Program-made: the position numbers and the translations under genes
Shown here: positions 8,520 to 16,826 of the stretch, in pieces
Numbering within the stretch: the first letter of the stretch is position 1
Layout of the letters: each line of letters starts with the position of its first letter
Origin: Pseudaminobacter sp047739745
GTDB lineage: Bacteria > Pseudomonadota > Alphaproteobacteria > Rhizobiales > Rhizobiaceae
Direction of reading: 5' to 3'
Assembly (NCBI RefSeq): GCF_047739745.1
Contig: NZ_JBLLVA010000004.1
Coordinates: 62,001 to 126,000, forward strand
Length of the DNA stretch: 64,000 bases
The notes under the pieces: generated by a model
Seen by the model: the letters and a program-made list of their open reading frames with translations, nothing else
Database searches by the model: none
Told to the model about the DNA's origin: nothing

Positions 8520-9452
8520 TCAGAACTGATAGCGGCGCAGCCGCGTCTGGATCGCGAATAGATAGACGCAGACGCCGGCAAGGATGATGAAGAACATCAT
8601 CGAAGCGATGGTCGAGCCCATATAGGGGTCACCGGTTTGCAACTGGAAGCCGAAGAAGGTGCGATAGAGGAAGGTGCCGAGGATGTCGGTCGAATAGTTC
8701 GGCCCGGCAAGCGCCCCTTGCGCGGCATAGATCAGGTCGAAGGCGTTGAAGTTGCCGACAAAGGTCAGGATCGAAATGATGCCGATCGCGGGCAGGATCA
8801 GCGGCAGCTTGATCTTCCAGAACTGCGCCATGCCGGTAATGCCGTCGCATTCGGCGGCCTCGATGACCTCGTCGGGGATCGACAGCAACGCAGCGTAGAT
8901 CAGCATCATCGGAATGCCGACAAACTGCCAGACGGAAATCAGCCCGAGCGTGGTCAGCGCATATTCTTCCTTGCCGAGCCATGGAGTGAATAGGCTCTTC
9001 AGCCCGACGAGATCGAGCAGGTTGGGCGCCACGCCCCAGAGCGGGCTCAGGATCAGCTTGAACGCGAAGCCGACGATCACGAAGGACAGGATCGTCGGCA
9101 CGAAGATCGCCGTCCGATAAAAGGCGGAAAAGCGCAGCCTGGGACTCGACAGGATTGCCGCCAGCGCAATGCCGATCGGATTCTGCACCAGCATGTGGAT
9201 GATGAAGAACCAGGTGTTGTTCCACAGCGCGTTCCAGAAGGTCGCCGACCAGCGCGGGTCGAAAAACAGCCTGTGGAAATTGTCGAGGCCGGCAAAGACC
9301 CGCGACTGGCCATCGGCGGTGAACAGGGACAACTGCAAAGTGCCGAACAGCGGCAGGATCATCACCGCCGTGTAGACCAGGACTGCAGGCGCCAGAAAAA
9401 CAGCGATGTGCCAGCGTATCGGTCTTTTCTGAACGTCTATGGACATGGACAC
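8520..9452 (-). CDS. sugar ABC transporter permease (MalF type)
   Basis: First permease of the importer, 310 residues with about six membrane helices (first at about 17-40). The EAA loop EAAECDGITGMAQFWKIKLP is at about 198-217. Two ATGs lie in tandem (9452 and 9446) and neither has a strong Shine-Dalgarno sequence, so the first two residues are uncertain. Upstream, a repeat-bearing gap of about 185 bp separates it from the binding-protein gene. The pairing MalF-like then MalG-like, with a cluster 1 binding protein, is the standard CUT1 layout. Confidence 0.92.
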   Translation of the reverse strand: MSMSIDVQKRPIRWHIAVFLAPAVLVYTAVMILPLFGTLQLSLFTADGQSRVFAGLDNFHRLFFDPRWSATFWNALWNNTWFFIIHMLVQNPIGIALAAILSSPRLRFSAFYRTAIFVPTILSFVIVGFAFKLILSPLWGVAPNLLDLVGLKSLFTPWLGKEEYALTTLGLISVWQFVGIPMMLIYAALLSIPDEVIEAAECDGITGMAQFWKIKLPLILPAIGIISILTFVGNFNAFDLIYAAQGALAGPNYSTDILGTFLYRTFFGFQLQTGDPYMGSTIASMMFFIILAGVCVYLFAIQTRLRRYQF

Positions 9453-9569
9453 TTTGCTGGTCTCTTGAGAGGTCGGTGGATGCGCTCCTTTTTCTCACCC
9501 GACGAAGGGAGAGGCGTCGAGGGCAACCGAGACGGAGAGGAGGGCAGCTTCCGCATGTCCTTGATGCCC

Positions 9570-9625
9570 CCCTCTCCGGTTCGCTTCGCGAACCACCTCT
9601 CCCCCACATTCGTGGGGGCGAGGAA
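9570..9625. repeat. paired short hairpins, half-copy of the palindromic repeat
   Basis: GGTTCGC-TTC-GCGAACC at 9578-9594 and CCCCCAC-ATTC-GTGGGGG at 9601-9618 form two adjacent perfect hairpins just after the binding-protein stop codon. They resemble one half of the larger repeats nearby and could protect the 3' end of the binding-protein message. Confidence 0.65.
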
Positions 9626-9636
9626 ACAGGCCGCGC

Positions 9637-10896
9637 TTACTTAGCCGGCTTGTACCAGCTATCGAGGCCTTCCTGCAGTTTCTTGGCGGCAGCTTCTGGC
9701 GTCTCGGTGCCATTGATCACATTGGCCGAGGCCACCCAGGTCTCGTTTTCCAAATTGGGGGTGCCGCGCGACAGGATCTGGTAGGTGGAGCGGATCGTCG
9801 GCTTGCACTTCTCGCGCCAGGAGACGAATTCCTGCGCCAGCGGATCCTCCATCTTCACCGGCGCGGACGACAGGCTGAAGAAGCCCGGCAGCGCATTGGC
9901 GTAGATCGTGGCGAATTCCGGTGAAGCGACCCAGGACAGGAAGGTCTTGGCCGCATCCGCATTGGCGCTCTTGGCGTTGAGCCCGATGCCGATGTCGTTA
10001 TGGTCGGAGATATAGCAGGTGTCCCCGGCCTGTTTTACCGGTGGCGGGAAGGCGCCCATCTTGAACTGCGCCTGGGTGTTGAACACGGAAATCTCCCAGG
10101 AGCCGGCCGGATAGATGGCGGCGCGGCCGAGCGTGAACAGGTTCTGGCTGTCGGGATAGCTTTGCGCCTCGAAACCGTCGCCGAGATAGGGCTTCCACTT
10201 GGCAAGCGTCGCGAACGGCTCGACCCACTGCGGATCGGTCAGCTTCTGCTCGCCCTTGATCAGCGCCAGGCGGCCTTCCTCGCCCTTCCAGTAATTCGGG
10301 CCGATGTTCTGGTAGCCCATGGTCGCGGCTTCCCAGAGGTCCTTGGTGCCCATGGCCATCGGGATGTAATTGCCGTCGGCCTTGATCTTCTCAAGCATCT
10401 CGAAGAATTCGGCTTCAGTCGCCGGCGGCTTGATGCCGAGCTGATCAAAGGCATCCTGGTTGTAGATGAAGCCATGGATGACCGACGCCATCGGCACGCA
10501 GAAGGTGGCCTTGCCGTCATCCGTGGTCCAGGCCGATTTCGCGACATCGGAGAAGTTCTCCATGCCAGGCAGGCTGGTCAGGTCGGCCAGCTGGCCCTTG
10601 TTGAAGAGTTCGAGAGAGGCATCGAACGGGCGGCAGGTGATGAGATCGCCGGCCGAACCGGCATCCAGCTTGGCGTTGAGGGCCGCATTGTACTCGGTCG
10701 GCGCGGAAGGCGCGAAAACGACCTTGATCCCCGGGTTCTTGGCCTCAAAGGCTGGAATCAGCTTTTCCTGCCAGATGGCCAGGTCGTCATTGCGCCAGCT
10801 TTCGATGGTGAGCGTCTTGTCCTGGGCGATGGCAATCCCCGCCGTTGCCAGAATGCTGGACGCCATCAGCAGCGCCGTCAGTGTCGTGCGTTCCAT
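9637..10896 (-). CDS. sugar ABC transporter substrate-binding protein
   Basis: Periplasmic receptor of the importer, 419 residues. A Sec signal peptide covers residues 1-24, with likely cleavage after GIAIA. The mature part starts KTLTIESWRNDD and has the cluster 1 features: an early WRNDD segment, an interior GRAAIYPAGSW and a C-terminal NGTETPEAAAKKLQEGLD. AGGGAGAAG precedes the ATG. The gene lies 23 bp after murQ, so it is probably cotranscribed with it. Ligand prediction rests only on the neighbours, which handle MurNAc-6-phosphate and GlcNAc-6-phosphate; a disaccharide or muropeptide sugar is possible. Confidence 0.92.
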   Translation of the reverse strand: MERTTLTALLMASSILATAGIAIAQDKTLTIESWRNDDLAIWQEKLIPAFEAKNPGIKVVFAPSAPTEYNAALNAKLDAGSAGDLITCRPFDASLELFNKGQLADLTSLPGMENFSDVAKSAWTTDDGKATFCVPMASVIHGFIYNQDAFDQLGIKPPATEAEFFEMLEKIKADGNYIPMAMGTKDLWEAATMGYQNIGPNYWKGEEGRLALIKGEQKLTDPQWVEPFATLAKWKPYLGDGFEAQSYPDSQNLFTLGRAAIYPAGSWEISVFNTQAQFKMGAFPPPVKQAGDTCYISDHNDIGIGLNAKSANADAAKTFLSWVASPEFATIYANALPGFFSLSSAPVKMEDPLAQEFVSWREKCKPTIRSTYQILSRGTPNLENETWVASANVINGTETPEAAAKKLQEGLDSWYKPAK

Positions 10897-10919
10897 GTTG
10901 CTTCTCCCTGTTGACCCGT

Positions 10920-11843
10920 TCAGGCTCGATTTTGACGAGAGCCTGCGCTCGCCCCAATTCTCGAAAGTGCCGGTCGAAGCTTCTGGCCGGCATCTTCGAG
11001 CAATCTCCTCGCGGCATCGGCATTGGCAGCGCCGGCGGCGATCAGTATGGCCGGCTTGACGGCGCCGTCGCTCTGTTCGAGGGCTTTCGCAGCCTCCGCC
11101 GGCGAGCAGCCGGCGACCGCCGCGACGATGCGCGCCGCCCTCTCCCTCAGCTTCGAATTATCGGCATGAAGATTGACCATATAGCCGTCATGGACATGGC
11201 CGAGGTGGATGGCCATCAGCGTCGACACCATGTTGAGCGCGATCTTCTGTGCCGTGCCGGCGCCCATCCGCGTCGAGCCGGCGATCAGCTCCGGCGGCGT
11301 GGCCAGAAGAATGGCGGTGTCGGCCAGTTGCAGCAGCGGCGAGCCGGCATTGTTGGCGATGGCGATCGTTGCCGCCCCATGCCTGCGCGCCTCTTCCAGC
11401 GCGCCGACCGAATAGGGTGTCGTACCGCTGGCCGACAACGCGATCAGGCAGTCATTTGCGGAAAGCTTCTGTGCGGCGACCTCCCGCGCGGCTTGTGCCG
11501 CGTCATCCTCCGGGCCGCCGGCGAGGTGGTGCAGGGCCTGCATTCCGCCGGCCAGAAGCATGACGATACGGTCGCGGGAAATGCCGAATGTTCCCGGAAG
11601 CTCGAGCGCATCCGCCAGCGCCATCAGGCCGGAGCTGCCGGCGGCCGCATAGACGATCCGGCCACCATGGGCCAGACAGTCGGCCGCAACGCGTGCCGCT
11701 TCAGCAATGGCGTCGATCGCTGTATGGACGGATTTGGCGGCCTCGACCTGCGCGCCGGCCAAAAGACGAAGGACGATTTCTGGCGCTTGCCGATCAAGCC
11801 CCGCCGCATCCTTGTGCACCGCCTCGGTACGCTTTTCGCCCAT
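10920..11843 (-). CDS. murQ: N-acetylmuramic acid 6-phosphate etherase
   Basis: Cytosolic lyase that removes D-lactate from MurNAc-6-phosphate, giving GlcNAc-6-phosphate. The 307-residue SIS-fold protein has ASGTTPYSVGAL (138-149) and the etherase signature STRMGAGTAQKIALNM (190-205). E81 in ELPGTFG and E112 in GGPEDD sit where the two catalytic acids of E. coli MurQ fall, by eye. The ATG at 11843 was chosen because AGGGAG precedes it; an in-frame ATG at 11867 has no such site and lies inside the putative operator. First gene of the leftward operon with the ABC importer. GckR-like proteins share the fold but not the full signature. Confidence 0.92.
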   Translation of the reverse strand: MGEKRTEAVHKDAAGLDRQAPEIVLRLLAGAQVEAAKSVHTAIDAIAEAARVAADCLAHGGRIVYAAAGSSGLMALADALELPGTFGISRDRIVMLLAGGMQALHHLAGGPEDDAAQAAREVAAQKLSANDCLIALSASGTTPYSVGALEEARRHGAATIAIANNAGSPLLQLADTAILLATPPELIAGSTRMGAGTAQKIALNMVSTLMAIHLGHVHDGYMVNLHADNSKLRERAARIVAAVAGCSPAEAAKALEQSDGAVKPAILIAAGAANADAARRLLEDAGQKLRPALSRIGASAGSRQNRA

Positions 11844-11863
11844 TCGCGCTCTCCCTGAAAAAA

Positions 11864-11883
11864 CCATACCAAAAAAATACCAC
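11864..11883 (-). promoter_or_regulatory. putative GntR operator in front of murQ
   Basis: On the minus strand the site reads GTGGTATTTTTTTGGTATGG. It matches 17 of 20 bases of the site before the kinase operon at 11999-12018. Both are tandem GGTAT units. It ends 20 bp before the murQ start. Confidence 0.6.
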
Positions 11884-11998
11884 TTGTCCAGCCGCGTTAA
11901 TGAATTTGTAAATCTTCCGAGGCGTCCATTCGAGATACCTAAAGTTTGTCAAACGGTTAGGTGCCATCCATCAGAGATCAAGAATTAACGCTTGGCGG

Positions 11999-12018
11999 GT
12001 GGTATTTTATTGGTATTA
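11999..12018 (+). promoter_or_regulatory. putative GntR operator in front of the kinase-gntR-SIS-nagA operon
   Basis: GTGGTATTTTATTGGTATTA lies 22 bp before the kinase GTG start and is the twin of 11864-11883. The TGGTAT half-site resembles those of NagR-like HutC-subfamily regulators, which fits the GntR gene in this operon. The link is inferred. Confidence 0.6.
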
Positions 12019-12040
12019 TATGACTCAGGAGGCTTTCCAA

Positions 12041-12925
12041 GTGAATCTGGTGCTCGGCATAGATGGCGGCGGCACGAGTTGCAGGGCCGCGTTGGCGACG
12101 CTGGCGGGCGATATCATCGGCCGCGGCAAGAGCGGTCCGGCCAATATCATGACCGACCTGGCAGGCGCCCGCCACAACATCGTGGAAGCCGCGCGCCTGG
12201 CCTTCGTCGATGCCGGAAAAGACAGTGCCATGATCTCCGCTACCGACGCCGTGCTCGGCCTCGCCGGCACCAATGTCGGCGGCTACAAGCAGCAGCTCGA
12301 AGCGGTGCTTCCATTCCGCCGCAGCCTCGTCGAAAGCGATGCGGTGATTGCACTCAACGGCGCGCTCGGTGACCGCGACGGCGCCATTGCCATCATCGGC
12401 ACCGGCTCGATCTTCATGTCGCGCAAGGGCGCAACCATGCAGACCATCGGCGGCTGGGGCTTCATGCTCGGCGATCTCGGCGGTGGGGCGCGCATCGGTC
12501 GCGACCTGCTTCAGGAGGTTCTGCTGGCGCATGACGATATCCGGCCCGGATCGGCGCTCACCCGCGCAGTGATAGCGCGCTTTGGCGGCGATCCGCGCGA
12601 AATCGTCAAATTCGCGGCCACCTCGAAGCCGGCCGATTTCGGCAATTTCGCGCCCTTGGTCTTCGACTTTGCCGCAAGGGGCGATTCGGTCGGCGGCCGC
12701 GTGCTTGCCCGTGCCGTCGGCGATATCGAGGAAGCGCTGGATGCGCTGAAACTCGAACCGGACCAGATTTTGTGCCTGCTTGGCGGTCTGGCCGCGCTGA
12801 TTGCTCCGCAGCTTTCGCATCGCTATCGAATGATGCTGCGGCCGCCCCTGCAGGATGCGCTTGGCGGCGCGGTCTCGATGGCGGCGCGGCTTTTCGGCTC
12901 GCTGAAAGGAGGCGGAGATGGCTGA
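12041..12925 (+). CDS. BadF/BadG-family amino-sugar kinase (MurK/NagK-like)
   Basis: Predicted cytosolic ATP-dependent kinase for N-acetylglucosamine and/or N-acetylmuramate, placing phosphate on O6. The 294-residue actin-fold protein has the phosphate-1 motif DGGGTS (8-13), a likely catalytic Asp D100 in ESDAVIALNGA, phosphate-2 GTGS (120-123) and the GWG-LGDLGGG segment (138-149). The GTG at 12041 was chosen for the AGGAGG 8 bp upstream; an ATG at 12020 lacks one. Next to murQ, the nearest described relative by role is the clostridial MurK, which takes both sugars. GlcNAc-only specificity is equally possible from sequence alone. Confidence 0.85.
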   Translation: MNLVLGIDGGGTSCRAALATLAGDIIGRGKSGPANIMTDLAGARHNIVEAARLAFVDAGKDSAMISATDAVLGLAGTNVGGYKQQLEAVLPFRRSLVESDAVIALNGALGDRDGAIAIIGTGSIFMSRKGATMQTIGGWGFMLGDLGGGARIGRDLLQEVLLAHDDIRPGSALTRAVIARFGGDPREIVKFAATSKPADFGNFAPLVFDFAARGDSVGGRVLARAVGDIEEALDALKLEPDQILCLLGGLAALIAPQLSHRYRMMLRPPLQDALGGAVSMAARLFGSLKGGGDG

Positions 12926-13706
12926 CGCCGCCTCCAATATCTTCGCCGGCCTCGCCACATCGGCGCAGAACGGCGCGCCACTCTATCTGCAGTTGAAGAA
13001 GGCGATCGCGGATGCGGTTCGCCGCGGCCTCCTCGTTCCCGGCGATGCGCTGCCTTCCGAACGTGACATCGCCACCAGGGCGGAGGTGTCGCGGGTTACC
13101 GTGCGCAAGGCCGTGCAGGAACTGGTCAGGGACGGTATGCTCGTGCAGCGCCATGGCTCCGGCACTTTCGTTGCTCCCCGCATGGAACGTGTCGAACAAT
13201 CCCTGTCGCGGCTGACTTCGTTCACCGAGGATATGGCGCGGCGCGGCATGGAGGTGCGCTCCGCCTGGCTGGAAAGGGGCATCTATCCGCCTTCGCCCGA
13301 GGAAATGATGGTGCTCGGCCTGTCGTCCAAGGAGCTGGTGGCGCGCATCAGCCGCCTGCGCATCGCCAACGGCACGCCGCTGGCGATCGAGCGTGCCTCG
13401 CTTTCGGCAAGCACCTTGCCTGATCCGGACGCTGTCGGTTCCTCGCTTTATGCGGCGCTCGAAAAGACGGGCAATCGCCCGGTGCGCGCGGTCCAGCGCA
13501 TTTCGGCCGCCAATCTCGGGGATGCGGATTCAAAGCTGCTGGAGGTCGCGCCGGGCTCTGCAAGCCTCAATATCGAGCGGATCTCTTATCTGCCTTCGGG
13601 CAAGGTGATCGAGTTCACCCGTTCGGTCTATCGCGGCGATGCTTATGATTTCGTCGCCGAACTGCGCCTCAGCGGCCCGGATGAAAGCGGGGAGTCCATC
13701 CTGTGA
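12918..13706 (+). CDS. GntR-family (HutC/UTRA) transcriptional regulator
   Basis: A 262-residue regulator with an N-terminal winged helix-turn-helix (about 20-87: LPSERDIA, SRVTVRKAVQELVRDGML, GSGTFV) and a UTRA ligand domain (about 105-250). HutC-subfamily members next to nagA usually bind GlcNAc-6-phosphate or GlcN-6-phosphate and lose DNA affinity. It overlaps the kinase gene by 8 bp and the following SIS gene by 4 bp. Two near-identical 20-bp sites upstream of both arms of the locus are its probable operators, which would give coordinate control and autoregulation. Confidence 0.92.
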   Translation: MADAASNIFAGLATSAQNGAPLYLQLKKAIADAVRRGLLVPGDALPSERDIATRAEVSRVTVRKAVQELVRDGMLVQRHGSGTFVAPRMERVEQSLSRLTSFTEDMARRGMEVRSAWLERGIYPPSPEEMMVLGLSSKELVARISRLRIANGTPLAIERASLSASTLPDPDAVGSSLYAALEKTGNRPVRAVQRISAANLGDADSKLLEVAPGSASLNIERISYLPSGKVIEFTRSVYRGDAYDFVAELRLSGPDESGESIL

Positions 13707-14731
13707 CGACCTCCACCCACATGCGCCGCGAGATCGTCGAAATCCCGGAGGCTGTGGCGCGCCTGCTCGACGGGTCAAAGACGGCACTTGCCGAGGCGGG
13801 AGCCGACATTGCCAGGCGCGATCCGCATTTTGTGGTCACCGTGGCGCGCGGTTCTTCGGACCATGCCGCCCTGTTCCTCAAATATGCGGTCGAGCTGACC
13901 GCCGGGCTGGCGGTCGCATCGGTCGGGCCTTCGGTCGCCTCCATCTATGGAAGGCGGCTGAAGCTTGCCGGCTCCGTCTGCCTTGCCATATCGCAGTCCG
14001 GCAAGAGCCCGGATATCGTCGCGATGGCGGCTGCGGCGCGCGCGGCCGGTGCGCTTACTGTCGCTATCACCAATACCGCGGTCTCACCGCTGGCCAACGC
14101 ATCCGATCACGTGATCGACATCCTGGCCGGCGTCGAGAAGAGCGTCGCGGCCACAAAATCCTTCGTCAATTCGGCGGTAGCGGGGCTGGCGCTGATGGCG
14201 CACTCCACCAACGATCAGGCCCTGCTTGCGGCGCTTGGCGAACTGCCCGGGCATTTGCGCAAAGCCATCGGCGGCGACTGGATGGATTTTGCCGGGGCGC
14301 TTTCCGACAGCAACTCGCTCTTCATCCTGGGGCGGGGACCGGCATTTGCGATGGCCACCGAAGCGGCGCTCAAGCTCAAGGAAACCTGCGCCTTCCATGC
14401 GGAGGCCTATAGTGCCGCCGAGATCATGCATGGCCCGCTGGCACTGGTCGGGCCGGGTTTCCCGGTACTGGCGCTGGCGGCGCGTGACGCTGCCGAGAAA
14501 TCGGTGGCAGAGGTGGCCGATGCCCTGGCAGACAAGCAGGCGAATGTGTTTGCGACATCGGATCTTGCCGCCAAGGCGACCAGGCTTCCATATGTCGCGA
14601 CCGGACATCCACTGACCGACCCGCTGGCACTGATCGTCTCCTTCTACGCCTTCGTCGAGGCCTTTGCCCGCCATCGCGGGCTGAATCCGGACCAGCCGCC
14701 CAATCTGAGAAAAGTGACCGAAACCCTATGA
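13703..14731 (+). CDS. SIS-domain sugar isomerase, probable glucosamine-6-phosphate deaminase (NagB-II type)
   Basis: Two SIS modules: the first contains ISQSGKSPD (96-104), the second begins about residue 205 with FILGRGPAFAMATEAALKLKE. This 342-residue architecture equals the isomerase half of GlmS without a glutaminase domain, which in nagA operons of other proteobacteria acts as an alternative deaminase of GlcN-6-phosphate to fructose-6-phosphate plus ammonia. The GTG start overlaps the gntR stop (GTGA); an ATG at 13721 is possible. Classical NagB is absent here, which supports the deaminase role. An AgaS-like activity is the main alternative. Confidence 0.85.
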   Translation: MTTSTHMRREIVEIPEAVARLLDGSKTALAEAGADIARRDPHFVVTVARGSSDHAALFLKYAVELTAGLAVASVGPSVASIYGRRLKLAGSVCLAISQSGKSPDIVAMAAAARAAGALTVAITNTAVSPLANASDHVIDILAGVEKSVAATKSFVNSAVAGLALMAHSTNDQALLAALGELPGHLRKAIGGDWMDFAGALSDSNSLFILGRGPAFAMATEAALKLKETCAFHAEAYSAAEIMHGPLALVGPGFPVLALAARDAAEKSVAEVADALADKQANVFATSDLAAKATRLPYVATGHPLTDPLALIVSFYAFVEAFARHRGLNPDQPPNLRKVTETL

Positions 14732-15888
14732 GAAATGCCTTCGCCCTTTCGGGCGCGCGGATTTTCGATGGCGAGATGTGGCACGACAACGCCGCCCTGG
14801 TCGTGCGGGACGGATCCATCCACAGCATCGTGCGCGATGCTGATGCCGACATTACCTGCACCGATCTCGGTGGCGGCATCATCGCGCCGGGCTTCATCGA
14901 CCTTCAGGTCAACGGCGGCGGCGGGGTGATGCTCAATGACGGTCCGTCGGTGGAGACTATCCGCACCATCTGCGCCGCGCATGCGCGCTTCGGCACAACG
15001 GCACTGCTGCCGACGCTGATCACCGACACGCGTGAAATGACCGCGGCGGCGATCGAGGCGGGCGCGCAGGCGGCACGGCAGAAAGTGCCGGGCTTTCTGG
15101 GGCTCCATCTCGAGGGGCCGCATCTGTCGCTGGCCCGCAAGGGGGCGCATGATCCGGCTTTGATCCGCCCGATGGAGGAGGCCGACGAAGCAGCGTTGAT
15201 TGCGGCGCGCCAACGATTGCCGGTGCTGGTGACCACGGTTGCGCCGGAATCCGTCGCGCCCGACCGGATCAAAGCTTTGTCGGCGGCAGATGTCATCGTC
15301 AGCCTCGGCCATACCGATACGAGCTACGCCCAGGCGCTTGATGCCGTGCTTGCCGGCGCGTCGATGGCGACGCATCTGTTCAACGCAATGAGCCAGATCG
15401 GCAATCGCGAACCCGGGCTGGCAGGCGCGGTGCTCGACAGCGGAACCCTCTCGGCCGGGCTGATCGCCGACGGCATTCATGTCGACGCCGCGACCATGGG
15501 CATCGCGCTGCGCGCCAAGAACGGGCCGGCGCGGATATTCCTCGTCACCGACGCAATGGCGACGATCGGCACCGACATGACGTCCTTCATGCTGAACGGG
15601 AGGACGATCAAACGCGAGAACGGCCGCCTGACGCTGGACGACGGCACGCTGGCCGGCGCCGATCTCGACATGATTTCGGCGGTTCGTTTCGTGCACGAAA
15701 CTCTTGGACTGGAGCTTGACGAGGCGCTTCGCATGGCCTCGCTCTATCCGGCGCAGGCCATCGGACAAGGCCACCGGCTCGGCCGTTTTGCACCGGGTAG
15801 CGCCGCCAACGTCCTGCATCTTTCGGACGCGCTGCAGGTGCGGCAGGTGTGGATCGACGGCAAGCAGGCTTACAGCGGGGACGCGTAA
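14728..15888 (+). CDS. nagA: N-acetylglucosamine-6-phosphate deacetylase
   Basis: Cytosolic amidohydrolase converting GlcNAc-6-phosphate to GlcN-6-phosphate and acetate. The 386-residue protein has the NagA-specific QxN in place of HxH (Q60, N62 in DLQVNGGGG), metal ligands E129 (HLEGPH), H195 (LGHTDTSY) and H216 (ATHLFNAM), substrate His H251 (DGIHVD) and catalytic Asp D275 (VTDAMA). This is the single-metal E. coli-type pattern. It overlaps the SIS gene by 4 bp and closes the operon, ending 1 bp before the convergent sitD gene. Confidence 0.95.
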   Translation: MRNAFALSGARIFDGEMWHDNAALVVRDGSIHSIVRDADADITCTDLGGGIIAPGFIDLQVNGGGGVMLNDGPSVETIRTICAAHARFGTTALLPTLITDTREMTAAAIEAGAQAARQKVPGFLGLHLEGPHLSLARKGAHDPALIRPMEEADEAALIAARQRLPVLVTTVAPESVAPDRIKALSAADVIVSLGHTDTSYAQALDAVLAGASMATHLFNAMSQIGNREPGLAGAVLDSGTLSAGLIADGIHVDAATMGIALRAKNGPARIFLVTDAMATIGTDMTSFMLNGRTIKRENGRLTLDDGTLAGADLDMISAVRFVHETLGLELDEALRMASLYPAQAIGQGHRLGRFAPGSAANVLHLSDALQVRQVWIDGKQAYSGDA

Positions 15889-15889
15889 C

Positions 15890-16750
15890 TCAGGCCTTCG
15901 TAGACTCGTCAGCGGCGGCGAAGCGTGCTTCGGCACGCGCCGCTTTCGCACGCGCATAGAAGAACGCCGCCACGAAAGTGATGCTCATCAACAGCACGAT
16001 TGTCGGCGCCGGCGCGGAGTCGAGGAAGAAGCTCAGATAGACGCCGAGCACCGAAGCCGCGACGGCGATCGCCACCGAGATCGCCAGCATGCGATCGAAG
16101 CGATCCGTCAGCAGGAAGGCGATCGATCCCGGCGCGATCAGCATGGCGATGGCGATGATGATGCCGACCGCCTTCAGCGCGCCGACGATGGTGAGCGACA
16201 AGATTCCGAGCAGCCCATAATGCAGAAAACGCACCGGCAGCCCGATCGCCCGCGCATGCTGCGGATCAAAGGCGTGCAGCAGCAGGTCGCGCCGGAAAAT
16301 GCCGATCGCACCCCCGGTGATCGCCGCTATGATGCCGCTCTGGGCAATATCGGCCCAGGTGACGCCGAGCATGTCGCCGAACAGGATGTGGTCAAGATGC
16401 ACATCCGTCTCGATTTTGGTGTAGAGCACGATGCCGAGGCCGAACATGCCGGAAAAGACGATGCCCATGACCGTATCTTCCTTGACCCGGCTGTTTTCCT
16501 TCAGGAAACCCGTGGCCAGCGCGCAGATCATGCCGGCGGCGAACGCCCCGACGGCGAGCGGCAGGCCGGCGATATAGGCCAGCACCACGCCGGGAAACAC
16601 CGCATGGCTGATGGCGTCGCCCATCAGCGACCAGCCCTTGAGCACGAGGAAGCACGACAACAGCGCCATCGGCACCGCCACCAGCACAGCGATGATGAAA
16701 GCCTGCTGCATGAAAGGGAATGCAAAGGGCAGGAGCAGTGTTTCGATCAT
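15890..16750 (-). CDS. sitD: manganese/iron ABC transporter permease SitD
   Basis: A 286-residue inner-membrane subunit of the ABC-3 (zinc/manganese) family, with eight or so hydrophobic segments and the family stretches LVLKGWSLMGDAISHAVFPG and VVGALKAVGIIIAIAMLIAPG in near form. A GGAGG sequence sits just before the ATG at 16750; reading further upstream would add 53 non-membrane residues. It follows sitC by 76 bp. The C-terminus is charged and Ala-rich, which is common in these permeases. Manganese as main cargo is inferred from the operon and the Mur regulator. Confidence 0.9.
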   Translation of the reverse strand: MIETLLLPFAFPFMQQAFIIAVLVAVPMALLSCFLVLKGWSLMGDAISHAVFPGVVLAYIAGLPLAVGAFAAGMICALATGFLKENSRVKEDTVMGIVFSGMFGLGIVLYTKIETDVHLDHILFGDMLGVTWADIAQSGIIAAITGGAIGIFRRDLLLHAFDPQHARAIGLPVRFLHYGLLGILSLTIVGALKAVGIIIAIAMLIAPGSIAFLLTDRFDRMLAISVAIAVAASVLGVYLSFFLDSAPAPTIVLLMSITFVAAFFYARAKAARAEARFAAADESTKA

Positions 16751-16826
16751 GAATTCCTCCCGCCTCCATCCCCTGGATGAGGAGGCAACACCCCACAGCC
16801 CGACCGGTACGAAACCGACAGCACCA

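Noticed and set aside
13703..14731. Glucosamine-6-phosphate synthase (GlmS)
   Set aside because: The N-terminal glutaminase domain with its leading Cys is absent; only the two SIS modules are present.
14644..15957. 437-codon frame antisense to nagA
   Set aside because: All metal and catalytic residues of NagA are present on the plus strand, so the reverse frame is a shadow.
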